Assembly: GCF_025566965.1 (NCBI RefSeq)
Contig: NZ_JAOQJL010000018.1
Coordinates: forward strand, 13,630-77,629
Direction: 5' to 3'
Origin: Blautia_A ammoniilytica
GTDB taxonomy: Bacteria; Bacillota; Clostridia; Lachnospirales; Lachnospiraceae
DNA length: 64,000 bases
Shown here: positions 8,613-17,783 of the stretch, piece after piece
Layout: each line of letters starts with the position of its first letter
Numbering within the stretch: the stretch's first letter is position 1
Made by a program: the position numbers and the translations under genes
The notes under the pieces: model-generated
Databases searched by the model: none
Told to the model about the DNA's origin: nothing
What the model saw: the letters and a program-made list of their open reading frames with translations, nothing else

Positions 8613-9123
8613 GGCGAAAATAAAGCCCGAAAAAAGCCTGGAAATACATAGCCGAAAAAAACAGGCGAAAATAAAGCGCTTTTTCAGAGGCCCATATAAG
8701 GCCCGAAATACAAGGCCGCAAAATAGGCCCATATAGCAGGGGCTTATACGAGGCCTATACACAAGGCCACGGCACAAGCCAAGTCCACAGGGCAGGCATA
8801 GCAGGCCCACACACCAGGGAGCAGGGCAGAGCACAGCCCCACAGCACCAGGCCACAGGGACACAGGCAGGCCAGGAGAGCAGGGCACACAGCAAGGCCAG
8901 GCTCACGCACACACCCAGCAGCCACGCTCGCAGCACGCACAGCACAGGGCAGCCAGGGCACCAAGGCAAGCAGCACACCTGCATCAGATGAAAGATGCGA
9001 CACCATGCACCACTTGCATGTGGTATAGTAGTAGCATCGAGGCAGGCGGATGAGAGAGACAGACGCACCAAGGCATAGAGCGAACATTCTGCAATCTAAA
9101 CAAACAGAAGCAGCACCACATCG
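8613..9123. other. Gene-free tract nearly lacking T, with short direct repeats
   Basis: No convincing gene lies between the ArpU-like gene and the ParB-methyltransferase gene. From 8800 to 8902 there are 103 consecutive bases without a single T, and 8761-8980 holds only about five. AGGCC and CAGG units recur throughout. A 15-nt direct repeat is at 8612-8626 and 8663-8677, and an 11-nt repeat at 8688-8698 and 8725-8735. A possible extended -10 (TGGTATAGT) lies near 9020-9030. The spot before the terminase genes is where cos or pac sites are often found, but no site is proven. Confidence 0.7.
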
Positions 9124-9158
9124 AAAGAGATCAGCACAAGAGCTGGTCTCTTTTGCTT
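9124..9158 (+). terminator. Intrinsic terminator-like hairpin
   Basis: A 12-bp stem (9124-9135 with 9142-9153, one G-U pair) with a 6-base loop is followed by TTTTGCTTT-type sequence. It would end transcripts coming from the early region and separate them from the late genes. Bases 9159-9319 after it hold only the leader of the ParB-methyltransferase gene. Confidence 0.6.
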
Positions 9159-9319
9159 TGTCAGTAATGCACAAATCATAGGTACTACTTTTGTTTAATT
9201 TTTACAGCGGGGCGAGGAAGGCCCGATGCTTTCCCGGATATGACCTTAATTTTTTTTCGCGTTTCGTTACGCCCAGCCCGGTACATCAAGGAATTTATAA
9301 CAGATTGGAGGCAGATCGG

Positions 9320-10633
9320 ATGACAACAGAAATGAAAATGGAGACACGAAGCCTGGCCAGCTTGCGCCCGGCGGAATACAACCCAAGAGTCCAGCTGCAG
9401 CCAGCCGATCCAGAATATCAGAACATCAAGCGTAGCATTGAGACCTTCGGATACGTGGATCCGATCATCATAAACCAGGACGGAACCATCATCGGAGGCC
9501 ACCAGCGCTACAACGTTATGAAGGACCTCGGATACACCGAGGCGCAGGTCGTCGTGGTCGATCTGGACAAGAATAATGAGAAGGCGCTCAATATTGCGCT
9601 GAACAAAATCACAGGAGAATGGGATGAGATCAAGCTGAAAGACCTGCTGCTCGACCTCGATCTCAATGATTACGATCTGACAGCGACCGGTTTCAGTTCC
9701 AAAGAGGTCGAAGACCTCGTGATCCGACTCGACAAGGACGTGGAAGCCGAAGATGACGACTTCGATGCCGACGCAGACTATGAATCCATCGAGGAACCGG
9801 TCACCCAGCGCGGAGACATCTGGATCCTGGGAGACCACAGACTCATGTGTGGAGATTCCACCGACCTCGGCGACGTCAACACCCTGATGGGCGGCGAGGA
9901 AGCAGACCTCGTGATCACGGATCCGCCGTACAACGTCAACTACAAGGACGGATCCATCAAAAACGACAACATGGACGAGGGGTCCTTTGAGGATTTCCTT
10001 CAGAATGCATTCCTGGCCATGTTCGAGAACATGAAACCAGGAGCCGCAGCGTACATATTCCACGCAGACAGCGAAGGCCTGGCGTTCAGGCGTGCATTCA
10101 GAGATGCCGGATTCAAGCTGGCAGAGTGTCTGATATGGGAAAAGAACTCCTTCGTGCTCGGCCGCCAGGATTACCAATGGCGCCACGAACCAATCCTCTA
10201 CGGATGGAAAGAAGGCGCTGCGCATTACTTCATCGACGACCGAAGCCAGGACACAATCCTCCTGGAAGATGAACTCGACCTGGAATCCATGAAGAAAGAA
10301 GACCTGATCACATACATCAATCAGATCATCGCCCAGTACAAAGACCAGACGACCGTCCTCTTTGAGAAGAAGCCGACAAAGAACGACGTGCATCCAACAA
10401 TGAAGCCGGTAAACCTGGTCGGAAGACTGATGCGGAACTCCAGCAAGCCAGGATGGAACGTCCTCGATTTATTCGGAGGCAGCGGATCCACACTCATGGC
10501 AGCAGAGCAGATCGGCCGCCGGGCGTTTCTAATGGAGCTTGATGAGAAGTTCTGCGACGTAATCGTCCACCGATGGGAAGAATTCACAGGAAAGAAGGCT
10601 GTAAGAGCCGGGAAGTTGGAGGTGAGCCTATGA
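9320..10633 (+). CDS. ParB-domain DNA methyltransferase (N4/N6)
   Basis: A 437-residue fusion. Residues about 8-115 form a ParB/sulfiredoxin-like domain (ending the core with IIGGHQRYNV). Residues about 160-435 are a DNA methylase: catalytic D201-P-P-Y and, later, the SAM-binding F385-G-G-S-G-S. With the catalytic motif before the SAM motif it resembles beta-class enzymes. Such ParB-methylases are common just before terminase genes in Firmicute phages and may modify the phage genome against host restriction or mark it for packaging. The ATG at 9320 follows TTGGAGG. Recognition sequence unknown. Confidence 0.88.
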   Translation: MTTEMKMETRSLASLRPAEYNPRVQLQPADPEYQNIKRSIETFGYVDPIIINQDGTIIGGHQRYNVMKDLGYTEAQVVVVDLDKNNEKALNIALNKITGEWDEIKLKDLLLDLDLNDYDLTATGFSSKEVEDLVIRLDKDVEAEDDDFDADADYESIEEPVTQRGDIWILGDHRLMCGDSTDLGDVNTLMGGEEADLVITDPPYNVNYKDGSIKNDNMDEGSFEDFLQNAFLAMFENMKPGAAAYIFHADSEGLAFRRAFRDAGFKLAECLIWEKNSFVLGRQDYQWRHEPILYGWKEGAAHYFIDDRSQDTILLEDELDLESMKKEDLITYINQIIAQYKDQTTVLFEKKPTKNDVHPTMKPVNLVGRLMRNSSKPGWNVLDLFGGSGSTLMAAEQIGRRAFLMELDEKFCDVIVHRWEEFTGKKAVRAGKLEVSL

Positions 10634-10684
10634 TGAACCAATATGAAATCATGGCCGAAATTTTGCGGGGGGGGGTACGCTCAG

Positions 10685-11272
10685 ATGAGTGATGGAGAAG
10701 TAAAAGGCAGCTTTTATCGGACAGAGATCATCGCGCAGCTTTTCGGAGTGACCGTCCGCCGCGTGCAGCAGCTCACCCAGGAAGGCATCATATCCACCAC
10801 CAAGATCCTGGAAGATGGAAAGAGCGTCCGAAGATACGACCTCGTGCCTACGATCCAGGCATACGTCAAATACCTATCAGACAAGGCCTACGGAAAGCAG
10901 CACCGTACCGATAAGGAGATCGAACTCAGGGAACAGAAGATGCAGGCCGACATCGCCCTGAAGGAGAGCCAAGGAGAACTGCATAGATTGAAGACCGAGA
11001 TAGCAGCCGGTCAGTACATTAGCGTAGAAGAAGTAAAACTCGACTACGCTAAATTTTTTGTTGTATTTAAAAAATTCGCTATGAGCATACCGGCCAGGGT
11101 AACCGGGATGCTTTCAGGACAGATGGAACCGTCTGAACTGAGGCGATGCGAAAAGGAGATAGCCGCGGAAGTAAACAGACTGCTCGGAGCGTTTGTCATT
11201 GCCGGAATAGTGGGACCAGAGGATGTGAAGAAAGATGGCACCCTTAAAGAAGAAAAGAATACAGATTCGTAA
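10685..11272 (+). CDS. Terminase small subunit (Nu1-like)
   Basis: A 195-residue protein. Residues about 10-60 hold a winged helix-turn-helix like that of Nu1/DNA-packaging proteins (RTEIIAQLFGVTVRRVQQLTQEGII). A long charged helix follows. It should bind the packaging site on phage DNA and recruit the large terminase subunit, whose gene overlaps it by 38 bases. The only purine-rich signal before the ATG is a run of nine G (10667-10675). A 20-codon ORF starting at 10630 runs into this G run in another frame. Confidence 0.8.
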   Translation: MSDGEVKGSFYRTEIIAQLFGVTVRRVQQLTQEGIISTTKILEDGKSVRRYDLVPTIQAYVKYLSDKAYGKQHRTDKEIELREQKMQADIALKESQGELHRLKTEIAAGQYISVEEVKLDYAKFFVVFKKFAMSIPARVTGMLSGQMEPSELRRCEKEIAAEVNRLLGAFVIAGIVGPEDVKKDGTLKEEKNTDS

Positions 11273-13082
11273 ATTTCCAGTCACACAATACCAGGCAGAC
11301 GCACTCAAGCAGCTCTGCCCGCCTGAGAACATAACCGTTTCAGAGTGGGCAGAAAACTACAGAGTCCTAGACTCAAAGACATCCGCCCTCCCAGGACCAT
11401 GGCGAAATGACAAGACGCCGTACCTGAAGGAGATCATGGATGAGCTCATCAATTACGACACGGAAAGAATTATCTTCGTAAAACCGACACAGGTCGGAGG
11501 AACCGAAGCCCTTCAGAACATGCTCGGATACGTTATCCAGCAGGATCCATCCCCGACCATGATCGTCTACCCAACAGACATCCTGGCCAAGAGTATCAGC
11601 GAGAACCGACTGGAACCAATGATCATGGCAACCAGGACGCTGAAATCGCTTTACAACAAAAACGAATCATCGCAGCTGGAGCTGCAGTTTGATGGAATGT
11701 ACCTGTCGCTGGCCGGATCCAACTCGCCATCGTCCCTGGCGTCGAAGGCGATCAAGTACCTGTTCCTGGATGAGGTGGATAAATACCCAGGATCATCCAA
11801 GAAAGAGTCGGATCCAATCTCACTGGCGATGGAGAGAACCAAGACCTTCCGAAACAGGAAGATCTACATGACGTCAACGCCAACTCTGGCCACCGGCCAT
11901 ATTTGGAAGGCACTCATGGATGCGGATATCGAAAAGCATTACTTCATACCGTGCCCGCACTGCGGATCCATGATAGAGCTCACGTTTCAGAATTTGAAGT
12001 TTCCATCCGGGGACGACCTGAGCAACCAGGACAGAGCCGACATGGCAGTCTACCGGTGCCAGGAATGCGGCGGAGACATCACGGACCAGGACAAGGAACA
12101 GATGCTCCGATACGGAGAGTGGAAGACTGTGCGCGAGAATTCAAAGTACAACCGCAAGGTAGGATTTTGGATCAACACACTTTATAGTCCGTTCGTCCGC
12201 TTTTCAGAAATCGTGAAAGAATTCCTAGACAGCAAGGACGATCCGGACAAGCTGCAGAACTTCACGAACTCATGGCTCGCAGAACCATGGGAAGACACCA
12301 AGCTGAAGACATCGGCCGACACCGTCCTGGAACGTCAGACAGAACGGCCGGAATTCACAGCGCCAAGCTGGACGAAGTTCCTGACTGCAGGAGTGGACGT
12401 TCAGGAGACATCGCTCTACTGGACCATACGAGCGTGGGGCAGCTACATCACGAGCCAGAACATCGCGCACGGCCAGGCGTTATCCTTCCAGGACATCGAG
12501 CAGATCATGAATACGCCGTACTTCACAGAAGACGGAGACCAGCTGATCGTGGCATTATGCCTGATCGACTCCGGATACGACGCAGACAGCACGTATGACT
12601 TCTGTGCCCTGAATTCAGAATGGGCGCTGCCGGTCAAGGGTTCCAACAACCCGATGCTATCACACTTCAAGCTATCGAAGATCAACAAGCAAGGAAGCCA
12701 GGCATACGGAATGAACCTGGTGCTAGTTGATGGCGACAAGTACAAGGACATGATCGCCGGTCGAATGAAGAAGCCAAACGGCCGCGGAAGCTGGATGGTC
12801 TTTGAAGGATGCGACAGAGAATACGCCGAGCAGGTAACCGCAGAGCACAAGGTCAATGTCAAATCCGGAAACCGAACCGTTCAGAGATGGGTGCCAAAGC
12901 GCAGCCACATCGACAACCACTACCTGGATGCAGAGGTATATGCGCTGGCAGCAGCTGATATCTCCGGAGTCAGAACACTACACCTGCAGGACGAAGCTGA
13001 GGCCAAAGCCAAGGCGGAGCGTCCGGAGGAAGCATACGCTCCGGAGGAAACATGGATCAAGCAAAACGAGAACTGGATATAG
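11235..13082 (+). CDS. Terminase large subunit, GpA family
   Basis: A 615-residue packaging ATPase-nuclease of the lambda GpA family, which is normally 600-680 residues. The ATPase segment shows KPTQVGGTE near residue 83 and a Walker B strand YLFLDEVDKYP near 174. A zinc-binding region with CPHCG and CQECGG lies near 240-275. The nuclease half follows, with conserved acidic residues (GVDVQE and CLIDSGYD). It cuts concatemers and pumps DNA into the prohead through the portal. It overlaps the small subunit gene, consistent with coupled synthesis. Confidence 0.93.
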   Translation: MAPLKKKRIQIRKFPVTQYQADALKQLCPPENITVSEWAENYRVLDSKTSALPGPWRNDKTPYLKEIMDELINYDTERIIFVKPTQVGGTEALQNMLGYVIQQDPSPTMIVYPTDILAKSISENRLEPMIMATRTLKSLYNKNESSQLELQFDGMYLSLAGSNSPSSLASKAIKYLFLDEVDKYPGSSKKESDPISLAMERTKTFRNRKIYMTSTPTLATGHIWKALMDADIEKHYFIPCPHCGSMIELTFQNLKFPSGDDLSNQDRADMAVYRCQECGGDITDQDKEQMLRYGEWKTVRENSKYNRKVGFWINTLYSPFVRFSEIVKEFLDSKDDPDKLQNFTNSWLAEPWEDTKLKTSADTVLERQTERPEFTAPSWTKFLTAGVDVQETSLYWTIRAWGSYITSQNIAHGQALSFQDIEQIMNTPYFTEDGDQLIVALCLIDSGYDADSTYDFCALNSEWALPVKGSNNPMLSHFKLSKINKQGSQAYGMNLVLVDGDKYKDMIAGRMKKPNGRGSWMVFEGCDREYAEQVTAEHKVNVKSGNRTVQRWVPKRSHIDNHYLDAEVYALAAADISGVRTLHLQDEAEAKAKAERPEEAYAPEETWIKQNENWI

Positions 13083-13092
13083 GAGGAACGAC

Positions 13093-13338
13093 ATGAGTGA
13101 AGAAAGCAAAGAGCTCGACGGTAACGTCAGCACCGCCGAGCTGCTCGGAGAAGTCAAAACAGCAATCCGAAAAATTCTGATCGGCGGCCAGTCTTATCAG
13201 ATCGGTAGCCGTAAGCTGACAAGAGCCGACCTCTACCAGCTCAGGAAGCTGAAAGAGGAACTGGAGGCAGAGATAGCCGCAGAGGGCGACACCAGTCTCC
13301 TGGACAACACATACGTCGCCTTTTTTGATGGGAGGTGA
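13093..13338 (+). CDS. gpW-like head-tail joining protein
   Basis: An 81-residue protein. Its sequence (LLGEVKTAIRKILIGGQSYQ, then RADLYQLRKLKEELEAEI) resembles the gpW family, small proteins that close the portal vertex after packaging, and its place between terminase and portal is the classic one. GGAGG precedes the ATG, and the stop overlaps the ribosome binding site of the portal gene. Confidence 0.7.
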   Translation: MSEESKELDGNVSTAELLGEVKTAIRKILIGGQSYQIGSRKLTRADLYQLRKLKEELEAEIAAEGDTSLLDNTYVAFFDGR

Positions 13339-13346
13339 TGGACCAA

Positions 13347-14954
13347 ATGAGCTGGCTAGATAACGTCGTCGCATGGATCAGCCCGGAAGCGGGAGCAAAG
13401 CGTGCGGCATGGCGTGCAACATACAACGAACTGCGTAACTATGACGCAGGCAACAACTCCAGACTGAATGCAGGATGGAGAGCGGCAAACTACTCCGCAG
13501 AAATGACGGACAGAACGTCCAGAGACACCATCAGAGCCAGAGCGCGAGACCTGGAGAGAAACTCCGACATCGCGAATTCACTGATATCAGCATACAAGCG
13601 AAACGTCATCGGCGCAGGCTACAATCTGCAGGCCAAGACGAAGAACGCAAAGCTGAATGCAGACATCGAGAAGCTCTGGAAAAAATGGTGCAAAGCAAGG
13701 AACTGCGATGTGACCGGAACGCAGACCTTGAACCAGATACTCCGAATGGCAGTGACCAGGAAGAAGGTGGATGGAGGAATTCTATTCGTGAAGGTTTACA
13801 CCAACGACGGAATGATCCCGTTCAAACTTCAGATGATCGAGGTTGATGAGCTCGACACTCTCCAGGTTGGAGAGACAGCCGGAGGAAACCGAATCGTCGG
13901 AGGTATTGAGTACAACAAATACAACAGACCGGTCGCATATTGGATCAGGCAGTACGGCATCGACGGATTCTCGCTGGAGAAGCCAAGAAGAATCGATGCA
14001 AATGATGTGATTTTTTATTACACAAAGCGCCGCCCTTCTCAGATCAGAGAAATGTCCGATATGAGCCAGACAGCAACCAGAATCCGTGACACAAACGAAT
14101 TCATGACTGCAGTATCCGTCAAGGAACGAATCGCAGCCTGCCTGTCTGTTTTCATAAAAAAGCAGCTGCCGACAGTCGGCATCGGAAGAAATGCAGCGAC
14201 GGAAAACGTCGGAAAGCATGAGTACGATGGAAAGACGCTGACACCTGGAATGATTAAAGAGCTCAATGCCGGAGATGAAGTCCAGGTCGTAAATCCGACC
14301 GGCCAGGGAAGCGATGCTACATCCTTCACGAAGCTGCAGCAGCGTATGATCGGAGCAGGTCAGGGACTCTCATACGAGGCGACATCCCGCGACATGAGCG
14401 AGACCAACTACGCATCCGCAAGACAGGGAGCCATCGAGGATGAGATGACCTACCAGGAGGAAGTCGAAGCAATTCTGGCCATTCTCGATGAGATTTATGA
14501 GACATTCGTGATCAGCTGCTATCTGGCAGGACTGATCAAGGTAAACAAAGACTTCTGGACAAAGAAGGATGACTACCTGGAGCACGGATGGATCAAGAGC
14601 CCTAAGAAGTGGATCGATCCACTGAAGGAATCCAGCGCAAACAAGACCGCGCTGAATACCGGACAGAAGACATACAAAGAGATCGCTGCCGAGAACGGCC
14701 GCGACTGGAAGCAGCAGATCGATGACAACCTGGAAGTAATCGAGTATGCGAAAAAGAAAGGCTATGACTTAGGAGGTGTGATATTCGATGGCAAACTCGG
14801 ATCAGAAAAAGAAGAAGAACCGAAGCCAGAGCCGCCAAAACCGGATGATCAAACCGGAGACGGCCAGGAGGAAGGAACCAACGATGATGACAAGGGCACA
14901 CAGTCCGGAGACGGAAAAGAAGGTCAGTCAGCATCAGGCGAAGGACAGGAATAG
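13347..14954 (+). CDS. Portal protein, lambda gpB family
   Basis: A 535-residue portal, close to the usual 500-530. The N-terminal segment with TRDTIRARARDLERNSDIA-type sequence and NVIGAGYNLQ is typical of lambda-family portals. It forms the dodecameric ring through which DNA enters. The ATG at 13347 sits 9 bases after GGAGGTG; a GTG at 13335 would lie on the ribosome binding site itself. The last about 55 codons are Glu/Pro/Gly/Gln-rich and low in complexity, and the same DNA encodes the start of the protease in another frame. Confidence 0.9.
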   Translation: MSWLDNVVAWISPEAGAKRAAWRATYNELRNYDAGNNSRLNAGWRAANYSAEMTDRTSRDTIRARARDLERNSDIANSLISAYKRNVIGAGYNLQAKTKNAKLNADIEKLWKKWCKARNCDVTGTQTLNQILRMAVTRKKVDGGILFVKVYTNDGMIPFKLQMIEVDELDTLQVGETAGGNRIVGGIEYNKYNRPVAYWIRQYGIDGFSLEKPRRIDANDVIFYYTKRRPSQIREMSDMSQTATRIRDTNEFMTAVSVKERIAACLSVFIKKQLPTVGIGRNAATENVGKHEYDGKTLTPGMIKELNAGDEVQVVNPTGQGSDATSFTKLQQRMIGAGQGLSYEATSRDMSETNYASARQGAIEDEMTYQEEVEAILAILDEIYETFVISCYLAGLIKVNKDFWTKKDDYLEHGWIKSPKKWIDPLKESSANKTALNTGQKTYKEIAAENGRDWKQQIDDNLEVIEYAKKKGYDLGGVIFDGKLGSEKEEEPKPEPPKPDDQTGDGQEEGTNDDDKGTQSGDGKEGQSASGEGQE

Positions 14955-15549
14955 AGGCCTGAGAGAACTGAGAGGTTCAATCAGAGCACTCGAAGGAGAT
15001 GGCAACGAGCGAACATTCGAGCTGAGCTTCTCATCTGAAGAACCATATACAAGATGGTTCGGACAGGAGATCCTCGACCATTCAGAAGGCTGCGTCGATC
15101 TGACCAGACTGAATGAGATCGGATGCGTGCTTTTCAACCATGACCGCGACGAAGTGATCGGCAAGATCACCAAGGCGTGGATAGATAACGGACGCGGAAT
15201 GGCTACAATCGAATTTGATTCAGACGAAGCGTCCGAAGTGATCTACCAGAAAGTAAAAGGCGGAACCCTCAAAGGCGTATCCGTGGGATACCTGGTAGAC
15301 GACTGGGAGGAAGTAATGCCAAACAAGACCTCGACGGATGGCAGATTCATGGGACCATGCTCGATCGCTAAGAAGTGGGCGCCTTACGAGATAAGCATCG
15401 TTAGTGTCCCAGCAGATCCAACCGTAGGTGTGGGAAGGGAAATGGAGGAAAAATCCGAACCCGGAACACAGGACATCCCACTCGATATCTATGAGCGGCA
15501 ACTTCAAATAAACAAAAACCGAATGGAGGTAAAAGAAAATGACGATTGA
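14788..15549 (+). CDS. HK97-type prohead protease
   Basis: A 253-residue protein. The U35 protease domain spans about residues 60-215, with the conserved VLFNHDRDEVIGK, GTLKGVSVGY and EISIVSVPADP segments. It trims capsid and scaffold during maturation. The start at 14788 is taken because TTAGGAGGTG lies about 10 bases before it, which makes a 167-base overlap with the portal gene. The first 55 residues so encoded are very basic and disordered-looking. A later start (for example near 14884) would give a more usual length. Confidence 0.85.
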   Translation: MANSDQKKKKNRSQSRQNRMIKPETARRKEPTMMTRAHSPETEKKVSQHQAKDRNRGLRELRGSIRALEGDGNERTFELSFSSEEPYTRWFGQEILDHSEGCVDLTRLNEIGCVLFNHDRDEVIGKITKAWIDNGRGMATIEFDSDEASEVIYQKVKGGTLKGVSVGYLVDDWEEVMPNKTSTDGRFMGPCSIAKKWAPYEISIVSVPADPTVGVGREMEEKSEPGTQDIPLDIYERQLQINKNRMEVKENDD

Positions 15550-17137
15550 ACAGATGATCGCACGTCAGCAGGAATTATTAAACGCTGCCAGATCCGCAGG
15601 TCGCAACATGACACGCGAGGAAGCCGCAGAATTTGACTCCCTGCAGAGAAGCATCGACGCAGCTAGAGCAGCTGGTGCTGGCATCGCCCATGGCGGCCAG
15701 AGTTCCACTCCTGCTGCACCAGCAAACAACACACCGGAAGGCCAGAGACAGCAGACACCTGCTGCAGGCGAAGGTGGAAACGGCGGACAGGATCCACAGA
15801 ACGCACAGAGAGCCATCGAGGCAGAAAGACAGAGAATCCGCAGCATTGAGGACCTCTGTACAGAGTTCGGTCTTGATGCCAGATCTTACATCGACAACGG
15901 ATCTACCGAGGAGCAGGTAAGAGCCGCAGTCCTTGAACACTTGAGAAGCCAGCACTCACCAGTAGCGACCGGCATCCAGGTAACAGATACACAGGAGGAT
16001 AAGTTCAGACGCGCCGCTGCTGATTCCCTCCTCATGAGAAGCGGCATGACATTAGAGCGTCCGGAAGATGGAGCCAGAAGCCTCATGGGAATGTCAATCA
16101 GAGACCTCGCCATCGAGTGTCTGCAGAGAGACGGATCCAGCGAGAGCAACTTAAACCGCAGAAGCTCAGATGAGCTTTACACAATGATGGCCAGAGGTTT
16201 CTACAATCCAGAGGCATCCTTCCCGGCAATCCTCGATCAGACAATCGAGAAGGCATACAAGGAAGGATACCGCAAGGTAGCCGTGACCTTTGATAAGTTC
16301 ACAAAGAAGGGATCCCTGAAGGACTTCAAGAAGCATGACAACTACTACGTAGCTGGACCAGTCGGCGAGTTCTACGAGGTACCGGAGAACGGAGAGCTCA
16401 AGCATGACATCTTCAAAGATGACAAGCTCCCTCAGAGACAGCTGAAGACTTACGGCCGCCAGTTCACTCTTTCCAGAAAGGCATTCATCGATGACGACAT
16501 CGGTCTCGTGACAAGCCTCCCGGCGAGATATGCAGCCGCAGCAAGAAAGACCATCAACAAGCAGGTATACCAGATCCTGATCAACAACTCCAACATTTAC
16601 GACGGAGCTGCGCTCTTTGGCAAAGAGCACAAGAACCTCCTCGCATCCGGTACCGGAGTAACACAGGAAGCAATGCAGACCATGATCATGGCACTGGCAA
16701 ACCAGAAGGATCAGTTCGGAGAGAGCATCATCATCAATCCGGCAACCATCGTCGTACCTTCAGGAATGAAGTTCGACATGTACACGCTCTTCTTCAGTCC
16801 GACAATTAACACAAGCGACAACACCCAGGCAGTGAACCCACTCTACCAGTACAGAGACAGCATCGAGGTAGTCGAGGATCCGACAATCAACGCATTGTGC
16901 GGCGGCCTTGGAAACGTGATGCCATGGTTCCTGATTGGCGATCCTGGAGACACAGACTTCATCGAGGTCGACTACCTGAACGGTCAGGAGATCCCGAACA
17001 TCAGAAGAATGGAAGCTCCTGGACAGCTTGGATTTATCTGGGATATTTACCTCGACTGGGGTATCTCCGTAATGGACTACCGTGGAGCCGTAAAGAACCC
17101 AGGAATCAAGGTCGACACGAAGCTGAAGCTCGTCTAA
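15539..17137 (+). CDS. Major capsid protein (Mu gpT/HK97-fold type)
   Basis: A 532-residue protein that begins inside the last codons of the protease gene. Residues 1-110 are Ala/Gln/Gly-rich and helical, like a cleavable delta/scaffold region. The rest has the pattern of Mu gpT-like major head subunits: GRQFTLSRKAFIDDD, ALFGKEHKNL, PATIVVPSG and a C-terminal GYIWD-like strand. It assembles into the icosahedral shell, and the upstream protease probably removes the N-terminal part. Assignment to gpT rather than another HK97-fold family is by resemblance. Confidence 0.85.
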   Translation: MTIEQMIARQQELLNAARSAGRNMTREEAAEFDSLQRSIDAARAAGAGIAHGGQSSTPAAPANNTPEGQRQQTPAAGEGGNGGQDPQNAQRAIEAERQRIRSIEDLCTEFGLDARSYIDNGSTEEQVRAAVLEHLRSQHSPVATGIQVTDTQEDKFRRAAADSLLMRSGMTLERPEDGARSLMGMSIRDLAIECLQRDGSSESNLNRRSSDELYTMMARGFYNPEASFPAILDQTIEKAYKEGYRKVAVTFDKFTKKGSLKDFKKHDNYYVAGPVGEFYEVPENGELKHDIFKDDKLPQRQLKTYGRQFTLSRKAFIDDDIGLVTSLPARYAAAARKTINKQVYQILINNSNIYDGAALFGKEHKNLLASGTGVTQEAMQTMIMALANQKDQFGESIIINPATIVVPSGMKFDMYTLFFSPTINTSDNTQAVNPLYQYRDSIEVVEDPTINALCGGLGNVMPWFLIGDPGDTDFIEVDYLNGQEIPNIRRMEAPGQLGFIWDIYLDWGISVMDYRGAVKNPGIKVDTKLKLV

Positions 17138-17156
17138 GAGGAAGGAGGAATAAATC

Positions 17157-17492
17157 ATGGCAACAGCAACATTCTGGCAGAGAGGCGAGACTATCGATCG
17201 CATCAATGACACAGCAAAAACCATCCCGGCCAATACCATCCAGGCTATCGGTAAGAGAATCGGAGTCGTAGCGATGGAAGCAGCACCGGGACAGAAATAC
17301 AGCGTCAATGTGGTAGGCGTTTACAGCTTCCCAAAGAAGGCAAGCGAGGCAATCACTGCAGGCGCCGATGTTTACTGGGACAACACAAACGGAGTGATCA
17401 CCGCAACAGCCGAGTCCAACATCCTCGCAGGCTACGCTATCGCAGACGCAGCCGCAGCGGACGCGGTCGTATCAATTAAGATCAACGCCTAA
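17157..17492 (+). CDS. DUF2190 family capsid-associated protein
   Basis: A 111-residue protein: W-Q-R-G-E-T-I-D near the start, a middle with GVVAMEAAPGQKYSV, and a conserved AGADVYWD segment. This matches DUF2190, small beta-rich proteins encoded right after the capsid gene and thought to decorate or stabilise the head. AGGAAGGAGG precedes the ATG. Confidence 0.8.
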   Translation: MATATFWQRGETIDRINDTAKTIPANTIQAIGKRIGVVAMEAAPGQKYSVNVVGVYSFPKKASEAITAGADVYWDNTNGVITATAESNILAGYAIADAAAADAVVSIKINA

Positions 17493-17783
17493 ATGAAGCT
17501 CGTGGCAGTTTATCCGATCTTATACGGAGCACGTCAGTATGAGGTCGGAGATGAGCTTCCTGATTCAGAGATGAAGCAGACCTGGCTGGATGCCGGAACC
17601 GCCACCCTGGTAGAGGATGAGCCAGAGGCACCGGCTCCAAGAGCACAGATGCTGACAGCTCAGCCAGGACAGATCGGAATCAGCAATAGTGGCAACGAAG
17701 ATGACCTCGCTGGAAGAATCCCAAAGAGCATCGAAAGAGCCACTGATCCGGTAAAGAAACCAACCCGGAGCCGAAAAAAATGA
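17493..17783 (+). CDS. Hypothetical head protein
   Basis: A 96-residue protein that starts directly after the DUF2190 stop codon. The N-terminal 45 residues look like a small beta domain (VYPILYGARQYEVGDELP); the rest is Pro/Gly/Asn-rich and ends in a basic tail KPTRSRKK. Position suggests a head or neck component. Confidence 0.6.
   Translation: MKLVAVYPILYGARQYEVGDELPDSEMKQTWLDAGTATLVEDEPEAPAPRAQMLTAQPGQIGISNSGNEDDLAGRIPKSIERATDPVKKPTRSRKK

Noticed and set aside
8358..9071. 237-codon open frame on the minus strand across the T-poor tract
   Set aside because: Open only because the plus strand lacks T, hence few minus-strand stops; the product is a random-looking Cys/Leu/Trp-rich string with no start signal.
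9185..10393. 402-codon minus-strand frame opposite the methyltransferase
   Set aside because: A shadow of a well supported gene with clear catalytic motifs on the plus strand.
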